A stretch of 64,000 nt of DNA from Carya illinoinensis (GCF_018687715.1 NC_056764.1:11987001-12051000); one strand, 5' to 3'. Counted from the first letter of the stretch, positions 48,868 to 59,720 are shown. Program-made: numbers and translations. Notes: generated from the letters alone by a model not told the origin.

Positions 48868-48879
48868 TGGTATCAGAAC
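48868..48879 (+). other. Primer-binding site of the Sirevirus
   Basis: TGGTATCAGAAC lies 2 nt after the 5' LTR. It is complementary to the 3' end of initiator tRNA-Met with one difference (GAAC for GAGC). Confidence 0.85.
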
Positions 48880-48924
48880 TAAGAGCTCTATTATAAGATT
48901 AACTATCTTTTGAGTTTAGATCGT

Positions 48925-50118
48925 ATGGCTAACATTGCAGTTTCATTTGGTGAAAGTCAATCTAGCAGTCGGCCTCCACTCTTTTGTGGAGATAATTACT
49001 CATTTTGGAAAGTTAGAATGAGAATCTTTCTTCAGGCTCAAGGTAGAGAAATCTGGAAATGTATTGTACATGGACCTTATATTCCAACAAAAGTGGTTGA
49101 TGGAGTAAAGGTCAAAAAGGAAGAAGAAGAGTTTGATCACGAAGACGATAGACTTTATACTTTAAATTTAACTTCTATGAATTTATTATATAATGCTCTT
49201 AATGGAAATGAGTTTAATAGAATAATGAATTGCGCTACAGCAAATGAAATTTGAGATAACTTGGAAGTAACTTACGAAGAAACTTCGCAAGTCAAGGAAT
49301 CAAAAATTTATATTCTTACATATGAATATGAAATGTTTAAGATGAATGATGATGAATCTATTTCTAGTATGCACACTCGTTTTACTAACATCATAAACAG
49401 CTTAACAGCTCTTAGCAAAGTTTATTCTAAGGTAGAGATAGTAAGAAAAATTCTCAACTCTTTACCAAAATGTTGGGAATCAAAAGTTACAGCGATTCTT
49501 GAAGCTAGAGACCTCAAGAAGCTCGAAATCAATGAACTCATCGGGTCACTTATCACCCATGAGTACACATTGAAAAGAGGAGAAGAAGAAGGAAAGCCAA
49601 AGAAGAGCTTAGCACTTAAAACTGTTCCTCATGGAAGTGAAAGTGATAAAGATGAGGAAAATGAAGATAAAGATGAAGAAATTGCGATGATAACAAGAAG
49701 AATTCAGAGGTTCTTGAAGAAAAATAGAACTCCTCCAAGGAAATCTTTCAAAAAGTTTTCCAAGAAAGATTCAGGTAAAAATGACACTTTAATTTGTTAT
49801 AAATGCAATAAACCTGGTCATATCAAACCAGATTGTCCTCTGCTAAAAAAAGATCGAAATAAGGGCAAGAAAGCAATGAAAGTTATATGGGATGATAATT
49901 CAAGTAGTTCAGATAGTGAAGCAAGCAATGGAGAATCAACAAATCTTTGTCTTATGGCTAAAGATGACATTGAGGTAACAAATCTTGATAATATTGAAGA
50001 TTCTTCATATGAAGAATTGCAAAATATTTTAGAAGAGGTATATGAGGAATTTGAAAAATTGGGTATCAAGTATACTGCTTTGAAAAAGAAAAATTCTTCT
50101 TTAACAAACGAAATTTAA
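48925..50118 (+). pseudogene. Sirevirus gag, broken by a TGA
   Basis: The ATG at 48925 begins MANIAVSFGESQ. The N-terminal UBN2/gag domain includes FCGDNYSFWKVRMRIFLQ. A TGA at 49252-49254 stands where the family has Trp. The same frame goes on from 49255 with MHTRFTNIINSLTALSKVY and LPKCWESKVTAI. A zinc knuckle follows (CYKCNKPGHIKPDC, about 49795-49836), then an acidic Ser-rich stretch. A TAA at 50116-50118 also stands in frame. Coding resemblance continues past it as a coiled-coil-like segment, then shifts frame near an A-run at about 50217. A second knuckle-like motif (CNFCNRNGHNYHTC) lies at 50433-50474. Gag forms the virus-like particle of the element. Confidence 0.88.
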
Positions 50119-50618
50119 ATTTTAAGAAAAGAAAGTATCATTTTGAAAGATGAAAATCTTGAATTGAATAAGAAGAAAACTGATTTAGAAAATATTGTTG
50201 AAAACTTTACGAATGGAAAAAAAATTTTGAAAAACTTCTTGGTAGTCAAAGATGTGTTTTTGACAATGCAGGTTTGGGATATATGCCAAAACAAAAATAC
50301 AAATCTTATAAAAATTTCTTTGATAATCATTCTACATCAAAGACTAATATTCAAAATTTTTTTTCATAAAAATAATTTTGTCAAAAAAAGGATATTATTA
50401 TAATCATTCAAGTTTTTCATATATGTCACATGCTATTTGTAATTTTTGTAATAGAAATGGTCATAATTATCATACTTGTCCTATTAGAAGAAATCATACA
50501 ATGACTATTAGGGCTATATGGGTACCTAAAAATCTTGTTTCTTCTAATACTAATAAATAAAGGACCCAAAAAACTTGGATACCAAGAAAAATCATTTTAA
50601 TTGTTTTTATAGGTATGC

Positions 50619-53600
50619 ATGAAGTCTTTCACAAGCAAAAACAAATGGTTTTTAGATAGTGAATGTTCAAGACGCATGACGGGAGATAAGACTAAGTTCT
50701 TTGATCTTAGATCTAAAGAAGAAGGACACGTGACATTTGGAGACAACTCGAAAGGGAAGATCATGGGAATAAGTAAAATTGGTAATGAATCTTCTCTTAT
50801 AATTGAAGATGTTCTACTTGTTGAAGATTTAAAACATAATCTTTTGAGCATAAGTCAATTATGTGATAAAGGATTTACACTTACTTTCAAAATAGATAAA
50901 TGCATTATTTTGAATGATTATGATTGTAATATTTATTTTATTACTTTTAGAAACAATAATGTTTATACAATCGATTTTGAAGAAATTACCTCACAAGATA
51001 CTATTTGCTTTTCAGTTCAAAATGAAACTAGTTGGCTATGGCATAGAAGATTAGGTCATGCCACTATGGAACTTATTTCCAAACTTTCAAAAAATGATCT
51101 TGTGAGAGGTTTACCAAAAACAAATTTTCTTAAAGACAAAATTTGTGATGCATGTCAATTTGGTAAACAAACAAAAACTTCTTTTAAAACTAAGAAACAT
51201 ATTTCCACTACTAGACCATTGCAACTGATACACATGGATCTTTTTGGACCAAATAGAGTTGCAAGTCTAGGAGGAAAATATTATGCATTTGTTATTGTTA
51301 ATGATTTCTCTAGATATACTAGGGTCATCTTTCTTGCTCATAAAGATGAGGCACATAATGCTTTTACCAAGTTATGCAAGAGAATTCAAAATGAAAAGGA
51401 CTATACTATTTCAAGTATCCGAAGTGACAGGGGAAAAGAGTTTGTTAATAAAAATATTGAAACATTTTGTGATGAAAATGGTTTTGTGCATAATTTCTCT
51501 ACTCCTCGAACTCCACAACAAAATGGGGTAGTAGAGAGGAAAAATAGATCTCTTCAAGAGATGGCAAGAACAATGCTCAATGAGAACAACTTGCCTAGTT
51601 ATTTTTGGGCCGAAGCGGTAAGTACTGCATGTTATGTTATAAATAGAGTTATGCTAAGGTCTAAGTTAGATAAAACCCCCTATGAGCTTTGGAATGAGAA
51701 AAAGCCCAACATTGGTTACTTTCATTTATTTGGATGCAAATGTTTTATTTTGAATGACAGGGATAATTTAGGCAAGTTTGATGCAAAATCTGATGAAGGT
51801 ATCTTTCTTGGGTATTCTACTAATAGTAAAGCTTATAAAGTATTCAATAAAAGGACTTTGACTGTACAAGAATCTATACATGTAGTATTGGATGAATCTA
51901 ATTCTCCACTCTCCAAGAAATCTATTGATGAAGAAACATGAGGTATAAATAACACGGAAAGTCTCAATCTCAACAAAAAGAAAACAATAGAGGAAGTTCA
52001 ACATGGAGCCATCAGGAAAGATCTTCAAAATTTGATACAAGATGCAACCAAACAGTGGAAATTTGTGAAAGATCATCCAGTAGAACAAATTTTGGGAGAA
52101 CCTTCACAAGGTGTAAGTATTCGATCATCTGTTAGAAATATTTGCAATCATACTGCTTTTCTATCTCAAATTGAACCCAAAAATATTGATGACGCACTTT
52201 TTGATGAATCTTGGATTCTAGCTATACAAGAAGAGTTGAATCAATTTGAAAGAAATGATATTTGGACATTTGTTCCTAGACCCAAAAATCATACTATTAT
52301 TGGAACAAAATGGGATTTTAGAAATAAGAAAGATAAGTCCGGAGTCATTACTAAAAATAAGGCTCGACTTATAGCCCAAGGTTTTAATCAAGAAGAAGGA
52401 ATCAATTATGATGAGACATATGCACCTGTCGTAAGATTAGAAGCTATTCGAATGCTACTTGCATATGCTTGTTATAAAGATTTTAAACTTTTTCAAATGG
52501 ATGTTAAAAGTGCTTTCTTAAATGGTTTTATAAATGAAGAGGTATATGTTGAGCAACCTCTAGGTTTTGAAAATCATATTTCCCCAAATCATGTTTTCAA
52601 ACTCACAAAAGCACTATATGGACTTAAACAAGCTCCTAGAGCTTGGTACGAGAGACTCAGTAGTTTCTTGATTGAAAAATATTTTTCAAGAGGAAAAATC
52701 GACACAACTCTTTTCATTAAATATGAAAATGATGATATTCTTTTAATTCAGATTTATGTTGATGATATAATATTCGGTGCTACTAATGAAAATATGTGTC
52801 AAAAGTTTGCTAAGACTATGCAGGAAGAATTTGAGATGAGCATGATGGGAGAACTTACATTCTTTCTCGGATTGCAAATTAAGCAAGCAAAAAGTGGGAC
52901 ATTCATCAATCAATCAAAATATATTAAGGAATTACTGAAGAAGTTTGGGATGGAAAATGCTAAGGAAATTGGAACACCAATGAGCCCATCAACTAAACTT
53001 GATAAAGATGAATCCGGTAAGCCAGTTGACTCGAAGATATATCGAGGTATGATTGGTAGCTTATTATATTTAACAGCCAGTAGACCAGATATTATGTTTA
53101 GTGTGTGTTTATGTGCACGCTTTCAATCATCTCCAAAAGAATCACATTTAATTGCAGTTAAGCGCATTCTTAGATATCTTAGTGGTACAATTAACCTAGA
53201 GTTATGGTACCCTAAGCACACATCTTTCGATCTAATCAGCTACACAGATGCAGATTATGCTGGTTGTAAAATAGATTGAAAAAGCACTAGTGGAGCGAGT
53301 CATTTCTTAGGTCATGCACTAGTTTCCTAGTTTAGTAAAAAATAAAATTCTGTTGCACTATCTACTACTAAGGCAGAATATATTGTTGCGGGTAATTGTT
53401 GTGCTCAAGTTCTCTACATGAAGCAACAACTTGAAAATTTTAAACTCATGTATAATCACATTCCAATCAAATGTGATAATACAAGTGCTATAAATATTTC
53501 AAAGAACCCAATACAACATTCTAAAACTAAGCATATTGAAATAAGGTATCATTTTTTTCGAAATCATGTGCAGAAAGGCGATATAATATTAGAGTTCACA

Positions 53601-53708
53601 AACACACACGATCAGTTAGCAGATATTTTCACAAAACCTTTACCAGAAGATACATTATGTATGATCAGAAGAGAAATAGGTATGATGCATGCTATGAATA
53701 TCTTTTAA
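50619..53708 (+). pseudogene. Sirevirus pol (protease, integrase, RT, RNase H) with stops
   Basis: A single frame runs 50619-53345 with stops at 51939, 53277, 53328 and 53343. The protease motif near 50655 reads DSECSRRMTG, where the family has DSG, so the catalytic triplet is altered. The integrase shows H-x4-H (HRRLGH) and CxxC (CDACQFG), then HMDLFGP, RSDRGKEF and QQNGVVERKNR, the DDE residues. RT shows KARLIAQGFNQEEG, QMDVKSAFLNG, LYGLKQAPRAWY and YVDDIIFGA at 52755. RNase H shows TDADYAG, STTKAEYI, HSKTKHIEIRYHF and ADIFTKPLPED to 53708. The enzymes would copy and integrate the element; the stops make it non-autonomous. Confidence 0.92.
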
Positions 53709-53756
53709 AAGATAGACCAGAATCAATAAAAATAGAGATAGATTTTTTAAATACTT

Positions 53757-54194
53757 TTACATAAACTTGAGATTCTTAACCTCATGTTTGAGACGCTCAT
53801 TCTCTTCATATAATATCATGTCATTCTTATCCATAGGAACCGGCAAGCGGAATGAAGAATTTAATAAAGATTTCAACTGTTTATTCTTCTGCCGAATGAT
53901 TCCTTCCCTTGTGTGAGACTGTTGAACAATTCATTGAAATACAACAATTTGTTCTTTGAACTTTTCAACTTCGTGATTTTTGGCTTGTAGCCGCTGAGAA
54001 AAAGCAACAATAGAGGAAGAGTAGCGAGTCCCAAGACTCACCAAGTCATAAATAGCATCAGAATCTGACTTATTAGTCAGATTATTATTTTCTTGCTGTA
54101 ACATGGCACCAATGGCAGCTGCAGAAAGGACAGGAGGCTCAGATGCAGAATGCCTCATGGATGGATCTAGAGAAATGTTAGAAGAATGAGCCAT
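53757..54194 (-). pseudogene. Antisense coiled-coil gene, copy 2 (Sirevirus 3' region)
   Basis: On the minus strand the ATG is at 54194 and the end TAA at 53757-53759, giving 146 codons with one in-frame TGA at 53931-53933. The aligned codon in copy 3 is an Arg codon (CGA). It reads MAHSSNISLDPSMRHSASEP, then NLTNKSDSDAIYDLV, GTRYSSSIVAFSQRLQAK, LKSLLNSSFRLPVPMDKN, and ENERLKHEVKNLKFM. The length and both ends match copy 3 at 27204-27635. The middle and end have heptad Leu/Ile/Val spacing. No signal peptide or known enzyme motif is seen. A TATA box lies about 105 bp upstream (54297-54309). It lies opposite to pol in the space where Sireviruses may carry a sense env-like ORF. Function is unknown. 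Confidence 0.7.
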
Positions 54195-54294
54195 TGAGAA
54201 AAGAATAGAAGACTTAAAACGAAAATGTTGAAAGAATGCAGATGAGTTATAGAGATGAGATGAAAACTTGATGCAGATTGGATGAACTTCAGGA

Positions 54295-54312
54295 TTGATT
54301 TTATAGAGATAG
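54295..54312 (-). promoter_or_regulatory. TATA box of antisense copy 2
   Basis: The minus strand reads TCTCTATAAAATCAATCC, about 105 bp upstream of the ATG at 54194. Just upstream lies an inverted pair AGACAA-N4-TTGTCT (about 54324-54339). Confidence 0.55.
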
Positions 54313-54356
54313 TATAAAGAATAAGACAAACTATTGTCTCTTCAAATCTTATTTAG

Positions 54357-54890
54357 TCAAAAAAAATACAAGATATGCTGGACACACATTGTCAAAAGTT
54401 CTCTTACTAAGCTAGTGACATTAACAGTAGATTGTCTCCATTTTTCTAGTAAACGATGAACCTCTGCTGTTATCTGCCGATGTTGACATTGTATCTGAAC
54501 CCTTTCTCGTTCCAGCTCCTCTATTTGTGGTTGCAGATCATGAGCATACCAATCTGTAAATTTTTTCAACTCTTGGTTTTCTTGCTTTAGCCTTTTATTC
54601 TCACTATCGTTATTAGCAAGCTTCTGTCGTAACTCAAATATTTGCATGTTAAGATGATCAATCACACTCACCCTCACCATTAACCTCTGAGACATGATCG
54701 TAACAGAGGCAGCATATTGATTACTGAGCATTATTGATTCTGCAATAATATCAGAATCAGCCTTACTAGAAAAACGGTTCACTGCTCCTATCATGGTATT
54801 GACGGCCTCAGGAGAGAAGATTGATGATTCATGCGTCAAGGGTTCCTGATTCAAGTCTGGAACATTAGTGGAAGAGAATTGCTCAGCCAT
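54357..54890 (-). CDS. Antisense coiled-coil protein, copy 1 (177 aa, intact)
   Basis: This is an intact minus-strand frame from ATG at 54890 to its stop at 54357. The N-terminus (MAEQFSSTNVPDLNQEP) is polar. Residues about 27-75 (IFSPEAVNTMIGAVNRF, then KADSDIIAESI, QYAASVTIMSQRL) align with the cores of copies 2 and 3. From about residue 75 to 160 it is a strong coiled coil: IFELRQKLANNDSENKRLKQ, then ENQELKKF and IEELERERVQIQ. There is no membrane segment. It has its own TATA box at 54961-54977. It is divergent from copy 2, which lies immediately downstream on the same strand, so the pair looks like an old tandem duplication. It may be a structural or partner-binding protein carried by the element, or a captured host gene. 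I do not recognise a named family. Confidence 0.72.
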   Translation of the reverse strand: MAEQFSSTNVPDLNQEPLTHESSIFSPEAVNTMIGAVNRFSSKADSDIIAESIMLSNQYAASVTIMSQRLMVRVSVIDHLNMQIFELRQKLANNDSENKRLKQENQELKKFTDWYAHDLQPQIEELERERVQIQCQHRQITAEVHRLLEKWRQSTVNVTSLVRELLTMCVQHILYFF

Positions 54891-54960
54891 TCTATCGTTG
54901 TGGAAAAACAGAACTCAGGTCAAGAAGCGATTATTTTTTTGGCATCCGATAGATGAAAAT

Positions 54961-54977
54961 GATCATTTTTTTATAGC
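54961..54977 (-). promoter_or_regulatory. TATA box of antisense copy 1
   Basis: The minus strand reads GCTATAAAAAAATGATC, about 85 bp upstream of the ATG at 54890. Confidence 0.55.
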
Positions 54978-54980
54978 AAC

Positions 54981-55352
54981 TCAGAGCCTTCAATCACGTT
55001 TGTCAACAACATCAGGCGATTGTTTAAATCTCCAACCGCACTAAATTCATAGAGTTAGGCCTCGAGACTTTGCAGCATTTGTCGGGTCACGGATGGCTCC
55101 TTTTTTCAACTATCTACAGTGACTATTAAACGCATTGTTTTCTTCAGTCTATTTACTTGTTGCCGATCCTTTTTAATGATGCCAAAAGGGGGAGAAGTTT
55201 TAGACTAGAACATTAACATTGTTTAAATTACTAAACTTGTTATATATGTTTGGAATTATATTTATACTTTTGCTTGAAAAACTAATGCATATTTTCAGGG
55301 GGAGCTTAAATATTAATACAGGTTTCAAGTTCTATCAAGTATTCGTCATCAT
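54981..55352. other. Sirevirus region between the antisense genes and the polypurine tract
   Basis: No ORF is seen. It includes purine runs AAAGGGGGAGAAG (about 55184) and CAGGGGGAGC (about 55298), extra polypurine-like tracts typical of the lineage. It should also hold the upstream control region of antisense copy 1. Confidence 0.5.
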
Positions 55353-55367
55353 CAAAAAGGAGGAGAT
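55353..55367 (+). other. Polypurine tract of the Sirevirus
   Basis: CAAAAAGGAGGAGAT directly precedes the 3' LTR TGTTGAACCC and would prime plus-strand DNA synthesis. Confidence 0.85.
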
Positions 55368-56644
55368 TGTTGAACCCAAGGTTTCAAGTTTCATGTGATT
55401 ATAAATCTACACATGAATTTTGATGATAACAAATGAATTCAAAGAATAAAGGAGTTTCAAGCTCAAGTTGTCCACACAATGGAATCAAGCACATCAAAGA
55501 ACCAAGCATGAGCAAGAAGGAAACAAGTTCACATTAAAGTCATAGAGTAATGTTGTAAATCTCTTAAAATTTAAAATTAGGATTAATGCTCAAAATTAAT
55601 ATTTTATCATAAAGCATTAAAATACATTTTCCACATGTGCATGAATATTTTTGAAAATTAAATTTGAAAATTTTGAAAGATGATTGATTGTCATCTTTTG
55701 CATGTGCATGCCTTGATTAAAGGGTTGAATTTTGAAAATATTAAAGATGATTGATTGTCATCTTTCACTTGTGCATGTTTTATTTGAATATTTTCAAAAG
55801 TGATTGATGCTTTTTTTAGACTTATACAAAAGGTAGATGATTTTGTTTGAAAAATTTGAAAAGTAAAGTGTGATCATTTTGTCATATACAAAAAGTAAAA
55901 GATTAGGTTTGAATTTTTTGAAAAGGAAAGTGTGCTCATTTTGTCATATGCCAAAAGTAAAAGATTAGGTTTGATTTTTTTGAAAAAGTGAATGATGTTG
56001 TCTTTGACATGTGAATCTTTTTAAATTTGAATATGAAGTCTCATATGCCTATAAATAGATCATTTGAGAGATTCACATTTACAACATCCAGAGCACACAA
56101 CATTCATTCAAAACTTTCATTCTCTCTTCTCTAAACATTGAGCCTTAATCCTTGTTCATTTTGAGAAATATAGTTTGCGCTGTATTGTTCTTATTTCACT
56201 CATTGAGGAGTGTTTTCTGATAACCTACCAACTATCAACTTTTGTATCAGAAAAATGGTGTGTATGACCCTTGTGTGTGTAGAAAGTATTCTACACGGGG
56301 AATAGTTGAATCACCACGTGTAAGGTGATTACAAGTGTAGAGGGTGTTCTACACGGATCCTTTGTAGCGGTGTTGTTTAAAGGTATAATAGGTTTCTATC
56401 TCCACCTGAAGGAGGTTGAATAGTGAATTTGGGAATCCTCAAGGGGTAGCTTGAGGCGAGGACGTAGGCAGTGGGGCCGAACCTCGTTAACATACTGAGT
56501 TTTTTTCTCTTTTACCCTTACTCTTTATATTTATTGTTATTTCATATTTTATTTATATTTTATGTTATATATTTGATTTATAATTGTTATTTTTTTAATA
56601 CAACTCAATTCACCCCCCCTCTTGTGTTAGTCATTTGGGCAACA
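55368..56644 (+). repeat. 3' LTR of the Sirevirus
   Basis: It is 1277 bp, shorter than the 5' LTR mainly because one unit between two direct repeats (AAGTGAATGATGTTGTCTTT) has been lost near 55987. It contains the uninterrupted TAGCGGTGTTGTT site and a TATA-like TATAAATAGATC at about 56050. Confidence 0.92.
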
Positions 56645-56930
56645 ACTTCAAATAGAGGAGGAATAATGTGATCATTCATACAATACAAAGTTAAAACTTT
56701 TGTTCATGCATTATTCTCTTCCCACTTATCTTTGTTCTGTATGTTACTTTCATTCCAATTTTCTACACTTTCTGATGGCTTTGGTACTATCAATATATAT
56801 ATATATATATATAAGATCCTTTCATGGGTTAGAAGAAAAGTTATTTTCCTTTTCCAGGCCCGAAAATTTCTTCTACTCAAATTTTCTATCCTCAAGGGAT
56901 CAATATTTTTCTTTAGTGCCATAAATATTA
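56645..56930 (-). pseudogene. N-terminal gag of the minus-strand Copia, beyond the insertion
   Basis: The minus strand reads LSRRNFRAWKRKITFLLTHE and later LTLYCMNDHIIPPLFEV. It joins exactly to VYKTAKKIMDVV at 45491 across the Sirevirus with TSD ACTTC. An (AT)n run at 56793-56813 interrupts it as YIYIYI. Confidence 0.85.
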
Positions 56931-58039
56931 AATCTTCAAAATTAACAAAAAAACTGTAGAAATAATAAATATTTTATATTGTAAAAAAATCAAATACAAT
57001 AGTTTAACTATAAAAAAAGTTAAAATTATTACAAACTCATTAGTAATAATAATTCTTAGATTTAATCCAAGGTGGCAGCTTCAAAATTCCTTATTATATT
57101 TTAAATAAGGAGAATACGGGAAGTGATGTCCCAATCGAATATTCTCACGAACTTTCCTTAATGTTTCTCCTTTATCAAAAAGTTTTTGTTGATAATCTCG
57201 ACCAAGAGGTACTCGTAATGATTTGACATGAAATTTGAAGCACAATGGCTTTCGAACGGACCAAATCAAGTTTGAAATGACCCCGAATGACCCAAAATAT
57301 CAAATCTGGTTTGAACCAATCTAGAAAATCGAGTTAACTTGTTTAGCTAGTTCAATCAAGTTAAGGAGAAGAAAACCGGTGGTTAGCAACATGGTCAACA
57401 GCCTGTTCCTTCTCTCTGGACGCAGCTCGGCTCAGAGATTAGCTTGCAGCTTGGCTTGAGTCTGCAGAAGGTGGGTTGGCTTGTGGGCTGGTGACTTGGG
57501 CTTGAGCTTGGGCTTGGGCTTGGGTCTAGTTTTTTATGAGCCCACGGGCTTCTACAAAATGGGTTGGAGGCTTGGCCCGTATTTGAGCCATTTTGAGCGA
57601 GCTCGTTCTAGATGAAACGACATCATTCAATTTGGCCGAAACGACGTCATGTTGTTTCTTACGAGCTACTTCCAATGTTCTTGGAATGGCGTCGTTTCAC
57701 TCTTTGCTCCAAAACGACATCGTTCACTATGGAAACCGGTTTCTCAGCAGTGTCCAAAACAACAATGTCGTTTGCCTCCTCACTTGGCTGAACAACATAG
57801 AAAACCATTGGGCGAGTCCAAAAAGGTTGCCTTCTTCTTCCTTGAGCAAATTGAAACCTGTTTCTATAAATGACTGATTAATGCTACCCTTCGACGAGAT
57901 TGATGATAGTGACCAAGGTTTCGACATGTCCCCAACACTCTCGAATCCCGGCGGCGATGAGGGACTTCGGTGAAAGGTTGAAACAATGACAATGTGTGTA
58001 AATTTGTTGGACACTACATTGTTTCTTTGTATAAAAAGT
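56931..58039 (-). other. 5' region of the minus-strand Copia, with an unidentified frame
   Basis: The minus strand reads RDYQQKLFDKGETLRKVREN and then IRLGHHFPYSPYL at about 57090-57195. It is protein-like but unrecognised and could be a captured fragment. At 57475-57530 there is a GGGCTTG hexamer-type run. At 57614-57773 the motif AAACGACRTCRTT recurs (see findings). Confidence 0.4.
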
Positions 58040-59516
58040 ACCAATGTTGAACCCAAGGTTTCAAGTTTCATGTGATTATAAATCTACACATGGATTTTGA
58101 TGATAACAAATGAATTCAAAGAATAAAGGAGTTTCAAGCTCAAGTTGTCCACACAATGGAGTCAAGCACATCAAAGAACCAAGCATGAGTAAGAAGGAAA
58201 CAAGTTCACATTAAAGTCATAGAGTAATGTTATAAATCTCTTAAAATTCGAAATTAGGATTAATGCTCAAAATTAATATTTTATCATAAAGCATTAAAAT
58301 ACATTTTCCACATGTCCATGAATATTTTTGAAAATTAAATTTGAAAATTTTGAAAGATGATTGATTGTTATCTTTTACATGTGCATGCCTTGATTAAAGG
58401 GTTGAATTTTGAAAATATTAAAGATGATTGATTGTCATCTTTTACATGTGCATGCCTTGATTAAAGGGTTAAGCTTTGAAAATATTAAAAATGATTGATT
58501 GTCGTCTTTCACATGTGTATGTTTTATTTGAATATTTTCAAAAGTGATTTATGCTTTTTTAGACTTATACAAAAGGTAGATGATTTTGTTTGAAAAATTT
58601 AAAAAGTAAAGTGTGCTCCTTTTGTCATATACAAAAAGTAAAAGATTAGGTTTGAATTTTTTGAAAAGGAAAGTGTGCTCCTTTTGTCATATGCAAAAAG
58701 TAAAAGATTAGGTTTGAATTTTTTGAAAAGGAAAGTGTGCTCCTTTTGTCATATGTCAAAAGTAAAATATTAGGTTTGATTTTTTTGAAAAAGTGAATAA
58801 TGTTGTCTTTGACAATTGAAAAAGAAGAACATTTTATTTGAATTGTTTTGAAAAAGTGAATGATGTTGTTTTTGACATGTGAATCTTTTTTAATTTGAAT
58901 ATGAAGTCTCATATGCCTATAAATAGATCATTTGAGAGCTTCACATTCACAACACCAAAAGTATACAACATTCATTCAAATCTTTCATTCTCTCTTCTCT
59001 AAACATTGAGCCTTAATCCTTGTTCATTTTGAGAGATATAGCTTGTGCTGTATTGTTCTTATTTCACTCATTGAGGAGTGTTTTCTAATAACTTACCCAC
59101 TATCAGCTCTTGTATCAGAAAAAGAGTGTGTATAACCCTTGTGCGTATAGAAAGTATTCTACACGGGGAATAGTTGAATCACCACGTGTAAGGTGATTGC
59201 AAGTGTAGAGGGTGTTTTACACGGATCCTTTGTAGCGGTGTTGTTCAAAGGTGTAATAGGTTTCTATCTCCACATGAAAGAGGTTGAATAATGAATTTGG
59301 AAATCCTCAAGGGGTAGCTTGAGGCGAGGACGTAGGCAGTGGGCCGAACCTCGTTAACATACTGAGTTTGCTTCTCTCTTACCCTTACTCTTTATATTTA
59401 TTGTTATTTCATATTTTGTTTATATTTTATATTATATATTTGCTTTATAATTGTTATTTTTTTAATACAACTCAATTCATTCCCCCTCTTGTGTTAGTCA
59501 TCTGGGCAACAACCAA
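58040..59516 (+). mobile_element. Solo LTR of the Sirevirus family (58045-59511), TSD ACCAA
   Basis: It starts TGTTGAACCCAAGG and ends ATCTGGGCAACA. It is flanked by ACCAA (58040-58044 and 59512-59516). It is homologous along its length to the two Sirevirus LTRs and carries extra copies of two U3 tandem repeats. With no interior, it is a solo LTR from a second, independent insertion of the same family into the old Copia. Confidence 0.93.
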
Positions 59517-59720
59517 TAACTTTCTTCAAAATAATAATAACTTATAAGATTTTGAAAGTTCCAAGTATACTCTAGGCCTTCCACTGTAGTTGGAAAAAAC
59601 TTCTCTCAAATTCAAAAGTCTCTGAAGATGATTGTAATATGCAAGTGTGGTTGCCAAACCAAGCACTTGCCTATTGATCGTTTTCTCAATGCATGAAATT
59701 AACCTCTCTGTCATGACCAT

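Larger units (their letters stand above)
45492..56644 (+). mobile_element. Complete but inactive Sirevirus-type Copia element
   Basis: The 5' LTR is 45492-48865 (split by a solo LTR), the interior 48866-55367, and the 3' LTR 55368-56644. The ends are TGTTGAACCC...GGGCAACA with TSD ACTTC on both sides. The primer-binding site TGGTATCAGAAC is at 48868-48879. The polypurine tract AAAAAGGAGGAGA is just before 55368, and further purine runs lie near 55187 and 55297. Order: gag (two knuckle regions), protease, integrase, RT, RNase H. Then come 1.66 kb with antisense genes. The gag sequence, the second knuckle and the long region after pol fit the Sirevirus (SIRE/Maximus) lineage. Confidence 0.92.

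Noticed and set aside
51283..51531. Frame overlapping Sirevirus integrase
   Set aside because: It is a +1 shadow of the pol frame.
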